From Cunninghamia lanceolata (taxonomy: Eukaryota > Streptophyta > Pinopsida > Cupressales > Cupressaceae), in NCBI GenBank assembly GCA_027924645.1, contig BSBN01001017.1, forward strand, positions 9,574,501 to 9,638,500: a DNA stretch of 64,000 nucleotides, in the 5' to 3' direction. How positions within the stretch are numbered: the stretch's first letter is position 1; the number at the start of each line of letters is the position of its first letter. Shown piece by piece: positions 9,240 through 19,394 of the stretch. Made by a program: the position numbers and the translations under genes. Under the pieces are notes generated by a model, which worked only from the letters and a program-made list of their open reading frames with translations, did no database searches and was not told the DNA's origin.

Positions 9240-11729
9240 TGTTGACCTATTTTCCTCTGTGCAAAGTTAAATAGTTCACCTTGTATTTTCCTTGAAAATC
9301 CTTTAGAAATGACCCTACAAGGCTTAAATCCTTCAAATATTTATGCTATGCCTTGTCAAAAATCCCAAAAAATCTCACCTTGAAAATCTTTACTAAAAAC
9401 CTAGAAAAACCCAGAAACCCTTTGTCTTCAAGTGCTTTCCATCGGAGATAAATCTTAATTTTTATACTTAGTATATGTATATGCATTATCGAATGTATGT
9501 TTGCATGTACATTCGCCATTGTATGTTCACATATGCAAAGGAAATGTACATCGGCAAGATACAAGGTACCATATACAATTACATATGCAAGGGGTGGAAT
9601 GCAGGGATGAATGTATGTTCGCATTGTATGTTCAAACATACAATCACACATACAAAGGAGACATACAAAGGAAAAGATGCAAAGAGAACATACAAGGTAA
9701 AGACATACAAGGGGCACATACAGATTCACATACAAAGGCAAATCCGAAATTCAAAGTAAAGATGCATGTATGTACCAACATACAAAGGGCAATATACATT
9801 CACAGATACAAGGGTCATATGCATTGTAAAGATACATCGGCAACATACAAAGGAAAAGATGCAAGTCAATATGCATTGGGTTACAATTGCATATGCAAAG
9901 ATGAATGTATATCAAGTTGTATATCGCCGATGCATAAGGGGTGTACATCGCCGATATACAAGGCAAAGATACAAAGTGTAGATGCAAAGAAAATATGCAA
10001 GGGCCGACGCAAAGATACAAAGGTACTTGCATATCGGGTGATTATATCTTATATGCATTTTCCAATGTATATTCGCATATACAAGTAGCAAATAAAGAAG
10101 ATACAAAGGGTGCGGTCCACCCTTGTATTTATATACAATTGTATGTTTTTACATGCAATCGCATATACAATGGGAATATACATTCCTAACATACAAGGCC
10201 CAGACCCGAAATGAATGTGCATTTCAGTTGATAAAGGCACAAGTAATTGAATATATCTTTTGTTTGTATGTTTACACATACAAGGGCTATATGCAAAGCT
10301 AATATACAAGGGTCACATGTAAATGCCGAAATAAAGTGTTTGCATGCAAGTGGTTTGTATGTAGTTTTCCTTTGTATATTTTGCATTGTATATGTGATAT
10401 ACAAAGGGGTAGATACAATGGCGACATACAACCTGAACGTGATTGAAGAATCAAATGCAGCTGATAATCTTTTGAGGTCCACAGGAATGAATGTACATGT
10501 GATTGCATGTGCCGATGTACAATTGCAATATACAAATGCCGATTCAAAAGATAAAGACCCGCGTTTGTACGCAGGCGCATGCATATTGTAATGCATATAC
10601 AAAGGCACTTCAGAGGTCGATTTAAATACCGAATGCAACACAGATTCAAGGGGTCTTTCAGATGCTGATTCAAGTCGTAGATGCAAAGTGATATACAAAC
10701 ACAGTTGACCAAAAACTTTGACTACCCATATCTCCTCCATTCTGGCGAATTTCAACATGCTTCAAAAGGCAAAAATGCTTGTTTTTGCCTCCTCTTTCAT
10801 CTGGCGGGCTTTAATGGAGGATATTTTCACTTTCAAATTTTGGATCTGGATTTGCATGTTTTGGCGACTGAACGTTTCAGCGACCATTTTTGGGCAGATG
10901 CAGATATTTGTTGCATTCATTACTATAGGTAGATGTTCAGCAGCTCGCATTGATGACCAGAAATATCTCTCCACCACCTTGTTTTAGATATTTCATATAT
11001 TCATTGTTGAAGATTGACAATACAGCAACTTGCATTAAAGACTCAAAATATCTTCCATCTACCCTATTCCAGATCTTTCACACCATAACTTCTACAAGTA
11101 GGCGTCCCTTCAGGCAGATATTTTCTGATAGCGCCCATGGGGCGAACTTATTGTAACCGACTTAGGTCATATGAAAATGCTATATATGCATAGGAGAGAG
11201 ATGTAAAAAAGGTTGGAAATTTTTAGTATTCAGTCTTTCTGTTTCCAAACAGAGCTTTCTGCTACTATAACTATGACTTCTTATTAAATACATGCAAGTT
11301 ATTTTACCTCTTTTACTGAGTTTTAGTTTAGTGTGAATCTGCATATGATTGTCTGTGAACATATTGTTCCTCTCAATCATTTTTTGTTTCTCACCTCTGC
11401 TAAGAATCATTTGAATCTATGTATGTCTACTTGTTGTATATGGGTATGTTGTGCATTTTCTTAGTACTGTGAGGGTTCTTTTAGTCAACTTGGTGAATCA
11501 CCCCTTTATTTTCAAGTTTTTTTTCTTTCATCTTTCATTTTAAATCATTCCTTCTCCCTTTTCCTCTGCAAATTCAATAGATTTTAGGTGATAACTAGTT
11601 AAGGAAGCTGACCTTCTCTGAAGGTTTGATCTCATTTCGCAAGGTCCCACACTTCGAGATCATTCCCATGTTTCTCTGGATTGCTAAAGTTTTACAACTA
11701 CAGCAAGGGTGTAAATCTAAGAGATAACA
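9240..11729 (+). repeat. Element 1 3' LTR
   Basis: It aligns with 320-2804 and has the same TGTTGACC start. The end at AACA is followed by GTAAG, which matches the TTAAG before the 5' LTR at 4 of 5 bases. It includes the ACATACAA tract (about 9470-10440) and a TATA-like motif at 11180-11187. The inverted repeat 9623-9632 with 9635-9644 is the counterpart of 702-723. Confidence 0.92.
11180..11187 (+). promoter_or_regulatory. Putative TATA box in the 3' LTR
   Basis: This is the counterpart of the motif at 2255-2262, unchanged. In a 3' LTR it would promote outward transcription if active. Confidence 0.35.
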
Positions 11730-11734
11730 GTAAG

Positions 11735-12774
11735 ATAACAATATGCCTCACTCATGGCTCAAGTGCTCGTTTAGGCTTGAGCTGAGATGAGAAGGCCTAG
11801 AATGGCAAGATCAACTACCTTGTCCTCATGAAGGGTGTGTTGATTCTGCATGAGTTTGTATGGGGACCGGGGATCAAGAGAGGCTCCCAAGACAACCCAG
11901 GATGGGGGCTGAGGCCTAGGAAGGTCCACCAGGACAACCCATATCAATCCATGTGATGACACTCCTCCCTATTATAGTCTAGCACTCCCTAGTTGTATTT
12001 CCTCCTTCAGTTGTGTGATTGCCTCTGGAAGTACAGTTAAGTGTTTAAGTGATGTTTGAGTTGATTGTGATGTTCATTATTGAACTATGTTGTATTGGAG
12101 TCTTGTGTAGTCCTTGCACCTGTTAGTCTTTTATCTTCTTGACTATTTGTTGTGGTGGGACCTTATCATTATTTCCTAGCATGGGGGGTAGACTTTAGGG
12201 TTCCACATGGTCGGATGGTTGTGCTTTTATCTCCATTGGTTCGCCTTGTTGTTGTTCATGTGCGAAAAGGATGTACCTTATGTGGTAGATTTCAGATCTT
12301 GTTCTAGCTTGAGGAGATATAAAATTATGTTCATGTTCTAGTTTTGTATATCAATAGAATCATGTATTGTTATCTTGATGTATGTACTCTAATGTAATCA
12401 AGAAAGTGATATTGTAAGCAATGTAATGGTGTACCCTCATGTAAATGGAATTGTATATATACTTGTAATCCTTTATACAGGACCTTAATGATTACTTATC
12501 TAATGTTATAATATGGAAATGTATGTGTCTATTCAATTGATGCAATTAGATTTAGAATGAACTATGGTTGTTAGTTAATTCATAATGTTGGTTAGATCTT
12601 GTTAATAGTTTGTTAGTAATGTAGTCGTGGAACCCTAGAGGATAAGCTTAACTTGATGTTATGAATAAATATGATTTACATTTCTTTGTTATTTCTTTCC
12701 TTAAAAAAAAAATTTCCTTTTTGTATAGCTTAGTTGAGCTATTCTCTAGGGTTTCCTGGTGGGGTGTTACAATT
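11735..12774 (-). repeat. Remnant probably ending in a chromovirus LTR
   Basis: There is no coding sequence here. The right end reads GGGGTGTTACA (about 12761-12771). Read on the minus strand this is TGTAACACCCC, the common start of plant chromovirus (Tekay/Del-type) LTRs. It abuts the truncated RT of Element 2, so an insertion there probably cut Element 2. The left end of the LTR was not found. Element 1 is inserted on its left side. Confidence 0.45.
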
Positions 12775-13600
12775 TTAATCATCTAAGGCTGATTTTTGAA
12801 AGATGCAAGAGTTTGGGGTTTCACTCAACCCAAAAAAGAGTATTTTTTCTGTGCATGAAAGAAAGCCTTTAGGACATATAGTATCAAAAGATGGAATATC
12901 CATAGATCCTGAAAGGATTTCTGTAATCTTAGTATTACAACTTCTTTCCCATAAGAAAGGCTTACAAAGCTTTCTTGGAAGAATTAATTTTGTAAGGAGG
13001 TTCATACCAAACATAGCAGCATTATTGCAACCCCTTACAGCCATGTTAAAGAAGAATATTTCTTTCAGCTGGACAAAAGAAGGTAAACAAAGTTTTGAAG
13101 AAATCAAAGAGGCACTTGCTGCTGCCCCAACACTAATCAATCCAAATTTTGACAAAGATTTCATTTTGTATGCATTTGGTAGTGTTGATACCATATCAGC
13201 TATGCTCTGTCAACAAAATGAGGAAGGATTGGAGCAATCTGTGGCTTTCTTCAGCCAAATTATGCATGATTATGAGGTAAGATATTCCTTTGTTGTGAAA
13301 CATGTATTAGCTATCATAAGAAGCCTTAAAAAGTTTAAGCACGTGCTTTCAAACAATAGAATACAACTAATGGTTGCCCATCCAACAATTAAGGAATTAT
13401 TGCTTAGTAAAGATCTTAATGATAAGAGAGCAGAATGGATAACAAAGGTTATGGAATATGATATTTCAATCAAGGTTACAAAGTTGGTCTGAGGCAAAGG
13501 ATTGTATGAGCATCTAGCAGGGATTGAAGAGAACAACACCAAACTTACAGAAAAAATTGGAAAAGTGCTACAAAATAGTGAACAGGCTGTTGTCCCAATC
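12775..13600 (+). pseudogene. Element 2 RT C-terminus and degenerate gypsy RNase H
   Basis: RT remains only from the helix HLRLIFERCK onward. A 1-base loss near 12810 shifts the frame, after which GVSLNPKKSIFSVHE and LGHIVSKDGISI continue to the RNase H. The RNase H reads FILYAFGSVDTISAML, FVVKHVLAIIRSLKKF and IQLMVAHPTIKELL. As in Element 1, none of the three expected catalytic acids is present. A TGA at 13491 is where CGA (Arg) would fit. The open frame 12803-13492 is otherwise intact. Confidence 0.82.
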
Positions 13601-13639
13601 CCTTCTACAAGCGGGGTGCATCAAATGGTACATTATCTG

Positions 13640-14598
13640 CATACTGGGGACTGTCCTAAAGGTCTAGACAGATAAAAAAGAAGGTACTACAGGCTGCAAG
13701 CCATACCTTATGCTGTAATAGATGGAGTTTTGTATAAAAGGGATTATAATGGTGTTTTATTAAGGTGTGTAGAGCTAGAACAGATTCAGAAAATTCTGGA
13801 AGAGTTTCATGATGGACCTTTTGGAGGTCTCTTTGCACCAAGAACAAAATCTCTAAAAATTATGAGAGCTAGTTATTATTAGCCAAAATTGTTTAAAGAT
13901 GCACATGATTGGGTGAAGAAATACACCAAATGTTCAATTTTTGTAGGTAAACATAAGCTTGCAGCCATGCCTCTGCATCTAATTCAAGCAGAACAACCAT
14001 TCGACAAGTGGGGTTTAGACTTCATTGGTCTAGTCAATCCACCTTCAAGTCAAGGACATAAATGGATACTAACTGCAACAGATTACTTCATAAAGTGGAC
14101 TGAAGCAGTTGCATTGAAGGAGGTGAATGAGACTTCTATGTTGAACTTCTATCAAGACTTAGTTTCCAGGTTTGGTACTCCTGATTCAATTATTTCTGAT
14201 AATGCTTTAGCTTTCATTGGTTTAAGAGTTTATGATTGGTCTGTAAAAAATAATATATTTTTGAATACTTCATCCAATTATTACCCTCAGGGTAATGGAC
14301 AAGTAGAATCAACCAATAAGAATCTAATTAAGATAATTAAGAAAATAGTTGATGGCAATCAAAGATCTTGGCATGACAGGTTGAAATTAGCCCTTTGGGC
14401 TGATAGGATAACTCCCAAGAGAGCTACATGTAACACACCTTATCTTCTAACTTATGGAAAAGAAGCCAAATTTCCAATCTCAGTTGAGTTACCAACTCTA
14501 AGTTACATCAGGGAACTTGAATTATTGGAAGAACAACAAATGGAGGTAAGACTTGCACAACTAATAGAGCTGGAAGAAACCAGAAAAGAAGCATTAAG
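13640..14598 (+). pseudogene. Element 2 integrase, first part
   Basis: This holds an N-terminal zinc domain (EEFHDGPFGGLFAPRT, later YTKCSIF) and the catalytic core. The DDE triad is visible in the frame from 13889: Asp in TATDYFIKW (residue 65), Asp in IISDNALAF (104) and Glu in GQVESTNKNL (140), again with 35 residues between the last two. In the zinc domain the second expected His appears lost (GGLF where Element 1 has GGHF). A TAA at about 13674 and a TAG at about 13880 break the frame. The coding frame is interrupted after 14598 by the copia element and resumes at 18852. Confidence 0.87.
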
Positions 14599-14881
14599 TG
14601 TTGAAGATAAAATGTAGAAAAATAAAAAACTAAAACAGATAAAAAAATCAAACACACATAGTTAAAAATAGAGACACGGATTTAACATGGTTCACCATCA
14701 AATTGGCTACATCCACCAAGGAAAGCAGGACACACTATTTCATTAATCAACCCAAATTACATCAGTCTTCATCTCGACCAAAAAGAGAATAAGAAGGGAA
14801 TATATCAACTCTTCAAGCAAGTGAAGAGACATGGGAAGAGGAAAATAAAAGGGCAGTGACAGTTGGGCTTCATTTCCAACA
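14599..14881 (-). repeat. Copia outer 3' LTR
   Basis: On the minus strand it begins TGTTGGAAATGAAG and ends CTTCAACA. It aligns with 18693-18846, which lacks about 130 internal bases. The polypurine tract (minus strand, CAAGTAGGAGAT, 14893-14882) lies immediately before it. Confidence 0.87.
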
Positions 14882-15268
14882 ATCTCCTACTTGAAGTCCA
14901 AACCGCACTGCTGTCCCCACTTTCCTTGAAACTCATTGTTACTTAACTACAGTACCAAGAAACCATTCCATTAGCTGACCAATCCCAATGAAAATTCCAA
15001 CCAGCTCAACCAAACTGACACCCTGTTCACCTTTAATCCTCTGTCTATCACTACCAGTTAATCCTTCTTTTCTACAATCAGGAACAAGAGGGCCTGTCGT
15101 AGTGTTAGGAATAGGCGACTGTGGTGTGATGTCAATTAAAGTTTTCAGAATTGTACTTTGCTTGTCATGGTGACCAGATGATTGACTCTCCAATCTCTCA
15201 GGCACAACATCCAAACATAGACTCTTCTTTGTATTCACCACATCTTGAGAAAATACCAAAATAGGTCT
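14882..15268 (-). other. Copia element segment between PPR fragment and outer LTR
   Basis: It is open on the minus strand as the C-terminal half of the 15601-14939 frame. I do not recognise the protein (LVPDCRKEGLTGSDRQ and neighbours). The last ~100 bases resemble those upstream of the inner polypurine tract (15830-15950), so they are probably the element's own 3' untranslated sequence. Confidence 0.5.
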
Positions 15269-15499
15269 AGTTGATAACAGAACATAGGCTGAAAAACCTT
15301 GAGGTTCCAATTCAACAATATGGAAGAATGCACATTGAGCTATATCTACATTCCCATGTGTTCTACAGGAAGCAAGCAAAGTCAGTGACACTAGAGCACT
15401 GGGGAAAACTGGCATTCTATTGATAAATTCCTCTACCTCACTTAAAAGACCAGTGTGGCCAAGAAGATCAACCATGTAGGCATAATGCACATGTTCTGG
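15269..15499 (-). pseudogene. PPR protein fragment (captured)
   Basis: About 77 residues on the minus strand match the C-terminal part of plant PLS-type pentatricopeptide repeat proteins: YAYMVDLLGHTGLLSEVEEF, then INRMPVFPSAL, LLASCRTHGNVDIA and ELEPQGFSAYVLLS. This corresponds to the last repeats and E-motif region, which in full proteins bind organellar RNA. It is a small piece of a protein normally over 500 residues. It begins just inside the inner LTR and fuses in frame to unrelated sequence. Non-functional as a PPR protein. Confidence 0.8.
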
Positions 15500-15522
15500 A
15501 AAAATATTATTAATCAAAATAT

Positions 15523-15829
15523 TGTTGATTAAATTGCAGAGTAAATAAAAGAAATAAGATTGTAGAAAAATAAAGGCAGATTGAAAAACACAAACACACA
15601 AAAGTTTGTAAAGTGGTTCACCAATAGGACTACATCCACTATCGAAAGCAGGGGAAAATCTTTTATTGATCTTAGTTTCTTACAGTACACATATGCTACA
15701 ACATATCTCTTTTTATAAGGAAGAACTTTACATTTCCAGGTTCAAAAATAATAACATTCCATCAGGAATGGAACGTGAAGAGTCACGGGAGTCCAAACAA
15801 GAAGTCCATTAGACTTCATATACCCAACA
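15523..15829 (-). repeat. Inner copia LTR within the copia element
   Basis: It resembles the outer LTR in layout and words: GTAGAAAAATAAA, AACACACA, GTGGTTCACCA and CTACATCCAC, ending CCAACA. A polypurine-type tract (minus strand, CAAGTGAGAGAT) adjoins it at 15830-15841. It is diverged from the outer LTR, so it is either an older 3' end or comes from a different relative. Confidence 0.7.
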
Positions 15830-15964
15830 ATCTCTCACTTGAAGTCCAATGACTTCTGTAACATACCAAACATTCCCCTACCTATTTCTTATTGTTATTT
15901 AATTACCAGACCAACCAACCAGTCCATTACATCCACTGGCCAGTCCATTTGTGAATGCTGTCAT

Positions 15965-16861
15965 TGGCCATACCTATGAATTTGTACATTTACCATATCT
16001 CCATTTGCAATAGACTTTGTTGCACGAGCAACGAAGTCCATCTGAAGTGTTCCATCTACATCACGACTTGTAGCACTTGGCTTATAATTTAGATAGTTCT
16101 CCTGAATAAGAAGAGGAATTAGATATGGATCTATCATGCAAAATCCATTCTTTCATCAAGTCTTAGCCTGCCTCCTTCATATCCAAGCAACTTGTCCACA
16201 TCTATAAATGGTGTAACATCTTCATCTTTTTCATTACTCTGCAAACGAGCTTTCATATCAGCATATTTAAGGACAGAAGATGATAGGCTCATGTATTACA
16301 GTTGATTTATGGCCATCCACATATTTCCATTGGCATGCTCACCAAGTTCCTCAAGTTCTATCTCGTCAACCTTAACACCCTCCAATTCTGCAATTTGATG
16401 TAGCCTTTTAGCCATCTATTGCTTTGTTGGCTTCCTAAAATTCAGAGCAAGGCAGTAGTTGACAAGATTTTTTAATTTTTAATTGTAGCGATCATTACAA
16501 ATGCAAATTATGGGTATCTTGCTCATCTTGATGCTAGCTATAAGATCTGTTACTGCTCCTCTATCTCCTCCAGACATGCCATCAACCTCATCCATAATTA
16601 AAACAAATTTTTGACTCCTAGAACTATTTGAGAGGCAAAATTCAGAGCTTCATTATTGATTAACTCCTTTATTGAATTTTCTGTGCTCCCTCCAATGCCT
16701 CTTTCTATCTTAGAATTAGGCTTCCCACGATTATCACTAGAATTAACCTCAATTGTTGTGAAACCAAGCATCTGGCTTATCAGTCTTACAGAAGTAATCT
16801 TCCCAATACCAGGCATCCCACTTAACAACACTGCCTTTTTTGAGATGTCTTTAGCATGTGT
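15965..16861 (-). pseudogene. RFC1: Replication factor C large subunit fragment (captured)
   Basis: About 290 residues of the clamp-loader large subunit are readable on the minus strand. The AAA+ core has a Walker A region (SGMPGIGKITS) with Ile where the Thr after Lys is expected, then GFTTIEVNSSDNRGK, ERGIGGSTENSIKELINNEAL, Walker B (VLIMDEVDGMSGGDRGAV), IPIICICNDRYN, NFRKPTK, EIELEELGEHANGNMWMAINQL and PFIDVDKLLGYEGGRLRLDERMD. Frameshifts and stops occur, for example near 16620 and 16490. Plant RFC1 genes have many introns; this 0.9-kb stretch has none, so it came from a processed transcript. It is not a functional gene. Confidence 0.88.
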
Positions 16862-17134
16862 AATAGGGAGTTCCACTTCTTCTTCAGTCATAGTTGTAGA
16901 AGTAACCAAAACAACTCCATTCTTATCCAATTTCACTTTTATTTTAATGTTGGCCTTTTCACCATTTGGAGTCTGGAATGGATCAATCATATATGAGCTA
17001 ATCTGTGGCCCAGCTTGATTAGGATCTGCATATAGAACATCAAGAACAAAGGTCCCTGGCCTGAAAATAGTTACAACCTTCGTATTTGGCACTGCATTAC
17101 CTTTTGGAAACACAACAGAGTACTGCAAATGGTC
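16862..17134 (-). pseudogene. Hsp70-14/15-like (Hsp110 family) fragment (captured)
   Basis: About 90 residues on the minus strand (SVVFPKGNAVPNTKVVTIFR, FVLDVLYADPNQ, PQISSYMIDPFQTPNGEKA, KVKLDKNGVVLVTSTTMTEE) match the substrate-binding region of plant Hsp110-type Hsp70s (Hsp70-14/15). The segment is in frame with the RFC1 segment, so 17209-16598 is a 203-residue chimeric open frame. The first ~25 residues (from 17209) are unrecognised. Family assignment is from memory of the conserved pattern. Confidence 0.75.
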
Positions 17135-17209
17135 TGCAGCTCTATCTTCTATTGAAGAACATCCAAACTTGTCTGCAAAATTGTCAAAGCATACATATGT
17201 GTCTTCCAT

Positions 17210-17590
17210 TTATTGGCGATTGCCTATATCAGCCCAGCCTCCAAAACACAGGACATGAATGAAATATGTTGTGGCACCTTCTCTATGCTTTGTTCCCCAT
17301 ATGGATATGAATATTGAGTAGGCTAGATTTGCTACAAGCCAACCTTTGTATTTTATCAAAAGAGTGGAGGCTACAACTCCCACACTCCCCAAGGTATCAG
17401 CAAGTACATACAAGAAAATATTCTCCATATTGTGATCAATGTGAAGATGATCCTTGGACGTGTGATTTTCTACCAAATGACGATGCCCTGAATGTGAATG
17501 GCTATGCTCCAAGTGAGAATCACCATGTAAATCGCTATGATCCAAGTGAGAATGGCTATGCTCCAAATGAGAATCACTATGCAACTAGCT
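17210..17590 (-). pseudogene. MTP12: MTP12/ZnT5-like zinc transporter fragment (captured)
   Basis: The minus-strand open frame 17584-17210 starts with a His-rich stretch (repeated HSHSHLEHS-like units) and continues with HNMENIFLYVLADTLGSVGV, then VASTLLIKYKGWLVANLAYS and IFISI. This is the His loop and transmembrane segment V region of cation diffusion facilitators of the MTP12/ZnT5-7 type, which move zinc into the secretory pathway. The last ~30 residues (WGTKHREGATTYFIHVLCFG) are not typical and mark a fusion point. Only about 100 of several hundred residues are present. Confidence 0.8.
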
Positions 17591-18060
17591 AGGCTTCAAG
17601 TGAGAATAACTATGCTCCAAATGAGAATTACTTGCATGCTTCTTCTCCTGTTGGTATTCTTCTTCATCATCCCTGGTTTTGGAATAATTCTCTTGGAATT
17701 TTCTCTTCTCCCCTCTATCTCTAGCCTCAGCATTATCACCATCATCCTCTGCTGCTGCCACTCTGTTGCGCTTGTCTTTCCTGCCATCCCCATCTTCTCT
17801 TTTTCATCGCTTGTGAGGGTGGCTATTACGGTCTCTTTCTACACCGTTCTCTACCCTCATAAGAGTGCTTGGGCCTTTCTACACTTTTCCTTTCAAAATC
17901 ATCATCCCAAACCACTGTCTTTTTAATTATTGTATTTCCTGCAGAGGCTTTTACACTTTCTTTCACAAACATTTGATCAAATTCCAATAATTTAAGAAAT
18001 TCATCAATGATGGAATCAACTACATCATCTAACCTATCCATTTCACATGAAGCAAGACTC
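17591..18060 (-). pseudogene. Unrecognised charged coding-like segment (captured or element-derived)
   Basis: The minus strand reads through charged protein sequence such as EDGDGRKDKRNRV, NAEARDRGEKRKFQENY and KTRDDEEEYQQEKKHAS, with stops and a frame change. Upstream, 18074-17826 is open with VVDSIIDEFLKLLEFDQMF and TVVWDDDFERKSVERP. The charge pattern resembles nuclear or splicing-type disordered regions, but I do not recognise a family. It may be a fifth captured gene. Confidence 0.4.
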
Positions 18061-18640
18061 TCTATGACATACAAGGTGTCTACTTTGCTGCCTTAAGCAA
18101 TTACCAAGGCCCCTTTTATGACTTTCCATCTATTCAATTCAAAATTGACTTTACATCCTTGAGAAAACAACTGTCCAACTGAAATGAAATTTTGTTTAAG
18201 CTAAGGAACATATATAACATCTTGCAACAGCCAACTATTTCCATTTTTTAATTTTAACAAAACATCCCCTTTGCCAATAACATCACAAGATTCATTATTG
18301 CCAAAAAGAACCTTACCAAAGTCACTGCTTTGCAGGTTAATGAAGTACTCCTTGAATGGAGTGGCAAGAAACAATGCTCCAAAACTGAGCACCCAAACAT
18401 TTGGTGATATTTCTTCCAAAGCTGAAATAAGAACACCAATTATTGTACTGGCATCCTCTTCACGTACTGGATTCGCTTCATCTTCCTTTGATTGATTTTT
18501 AGCCTTCTTCAAAAACCAACAATTCGTCTTGATGTGGCCTTGCTTGCCACAATACCAACAACCAGCATCTCTCTCGTTGGATATTAGTCTCCCTTGTGAT
18601 TTCCTACAACTTCCTTTATCATTCGACATTGCTCCCACTC
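18061..18640 (-). pseudogene. Copia gag zinc knuckle and protease remnant
   Basis: On the minus strand a CCHC knuckle (CWYCGKQGHIKTNC) is followed by copia protease surroundings: SSDFGKVLFGNNESCDVIGKG, then NGNSWLLQDVIYVP. The next bases continue in another frame as a typical post-protease stretch (FISVGQLFSQGCKV). The active-site segment reads WVLSFGALF, where a DSGA-type motif is expected, so the catalytic Asp is lost. The knuckle lies only about 100 bases from the primer site, so most of gag is deleted. Confidence 0.85.
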
Positions 18641-18677
18641 AAACTCAAACCTCTCATGCCAAATGATCAAGCACCAA

Positions 18678-18690
18678 GGCTCTAATACCA
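18678..18690 (-). promoter_or_regulatory. Copia primer-binding site (initiator Met tRNA type)
   Basis: The minus strand reads TGGTATTAGAGCC, close to TGGTATCAGAGC, the site complementary to plant initiator tRNA-Met. It lies 2 bases inside the 5' LTR (18693-18846). It fixes the element's orientation as minus. Confidence 0.88.
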
Positions 18691-18692
18691 AT

Positions 18693-18846
18693 TCTTGAAG
18701 ATAAAATCTAGATAAATGAAAAACTAAAATAGATAAAGAATCAAACACACATAGATAAAAATAGAGACATGGATTTAATGTGGTTCACCATCAAAATGGC
18801 TAGAGTAAGACGAAAGGGCAGTGACAGTTGGGCTTCATTTCAAACA
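18693..18846 (-). repeat. Copia 5' LTR, internally deleted
   Basis: It aligns with 14599-14881 at both ends. It jumps from GGCTAGAG to GACGAAAGGGCAGTGAC, losing about 130 bases that the other LTR keeps. It ends AAACA before the TTAAG duplication. Confidence 0.85.
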
Positions 18847-18851
18847 TTAAG

Positions 18852-19113
18852 AACCTTGGAGATACATCAAGCACAAATGAAGAGGACCTTTGATAAAAAG
18901 GCAGTTCCAAGAATCTTCAAGGAGGGAGATTTAGTTTTCAAATGGGATGAGCTGAAGAGTAAACCTAGTAAACACACCAAGTTTGATGCCATGTGGGATG
19001 GCCCATATATCATTATAGAATGCAAGCAACACAATGCATTTCAGCTTGCAATGTTAGATGGAGAGGTGTTGCCAATCCATGTCAATGGGATTCGCCTCAA
19101 GTTATGTTACTAG
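18852..19113 (+). pseudogene. Element 2 integrase, C-terminal part
   Basis: It continues the integrase frame after the copia insertion: IHQAQMKRTFDKKAVPRIFK, then WDELKSKPSKHTKFD, the GPY/F-like MWDGPYIIIECKQHN, and VNGIRLKLCY before the stop at 19111-19113. It corresponds residue for residue with the end of the Element 1 integrase. Confidence 0.87.
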
Positions 19114-19394
19114 AAGAGCAACTTTTGTTGCAAATAGTTGCTTTTGTACATTTCATTTCAGTTTTGTTTTTGTTTTCCAAGAAGTGCACATGCACATTTT
19201 GCTGGCCATGTCCTAAATAGGTCAGAATAGTTTAATTTTCAGTTTTGTTTTGCTGCTGTAGTTTTTGATCAGTTTGAGTTATAAGAGATTTTTCAAAGTT
19301 TCAGGCAAGAAAAGACTCATATGCCCAATGGATATGCAAGGCTACTAGTTTTGTTTTGTTTAGCAAGCAAACACCCCTGAGAGGTCACCGAAAA
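19114..19394 (+). other. Element 2 tail before the 3' LTR
   Basis: Non-coding. The final bases (about 19370-19394) share a non-purine motif with Element 1 immediately before the LTR. No classical polypurine tract is seen. Confidence 0.55.

Larger units (their letters stand above)
320..11729 (+). mobile_element. Element 1: complete but decayed Ty3/gypsy LTR retrotransposon
   Basis: The element is bounded by two aligned LTRs (320-2804 and 9240-11729) that start TGTTGACC. The 5 bases before it (TTAAG, 315-319) and after it (GTAAG, 11730-11734) match at 4 of 5, as expected for a target-site duplication. Inside, in order, are a primer site, gag, protease, an archaeal-type RNase H, RT, a gypsy RNase H and integrase. 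Nearly all of this lies in one reading frame (frame 1, moving to frame 2 after an A-run indel near 7126). Integrase after RT identifies Ty3/gypsy; the extra RNase H points to the Tat-like group. Counting by hand, the first ~285 aligned LTR bases differ at about 21 places (about 7%), so the insertion is old. Many in-frame stops and at least three indels make it inactive. Confidence 0.93.
14599..18846 (-). mobile_element. Ty1/copia element carrying captured host gene fragments
   Basis: The element interrupts the Element 2 integrase and is flanked by an exact 5-bp duplication, TTAAG (14594-14598 and 18847-18851). On the minus strand it runs as follows: 5' LTR (18693-18846), initiator-Met primer site, gag zinc knuckle and protease remnant, an unrecognised charged segment, fragments resembling MTP12, Hsp70-14/15 and RFC1, a first polypurine tract with LTR (15523-15829), a PPR fragment, and a second polypurine tract with LTR (14599-14881). 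RT, integrase and RNase H are absent, so it needed another element's enzymes to move. All host-derived pieces have the sense of the element and show no introns, which indicates capture through RNA. Confidence 0.88.

Noticed and set aside
15269..17590. Treating PPR, RFC1, Hsp70-like and MTP12-like sequences as resident host genes
   Set aside because: Each is a short, intron-free, partly broken fragment inside a copia element with a perfect target duplication.
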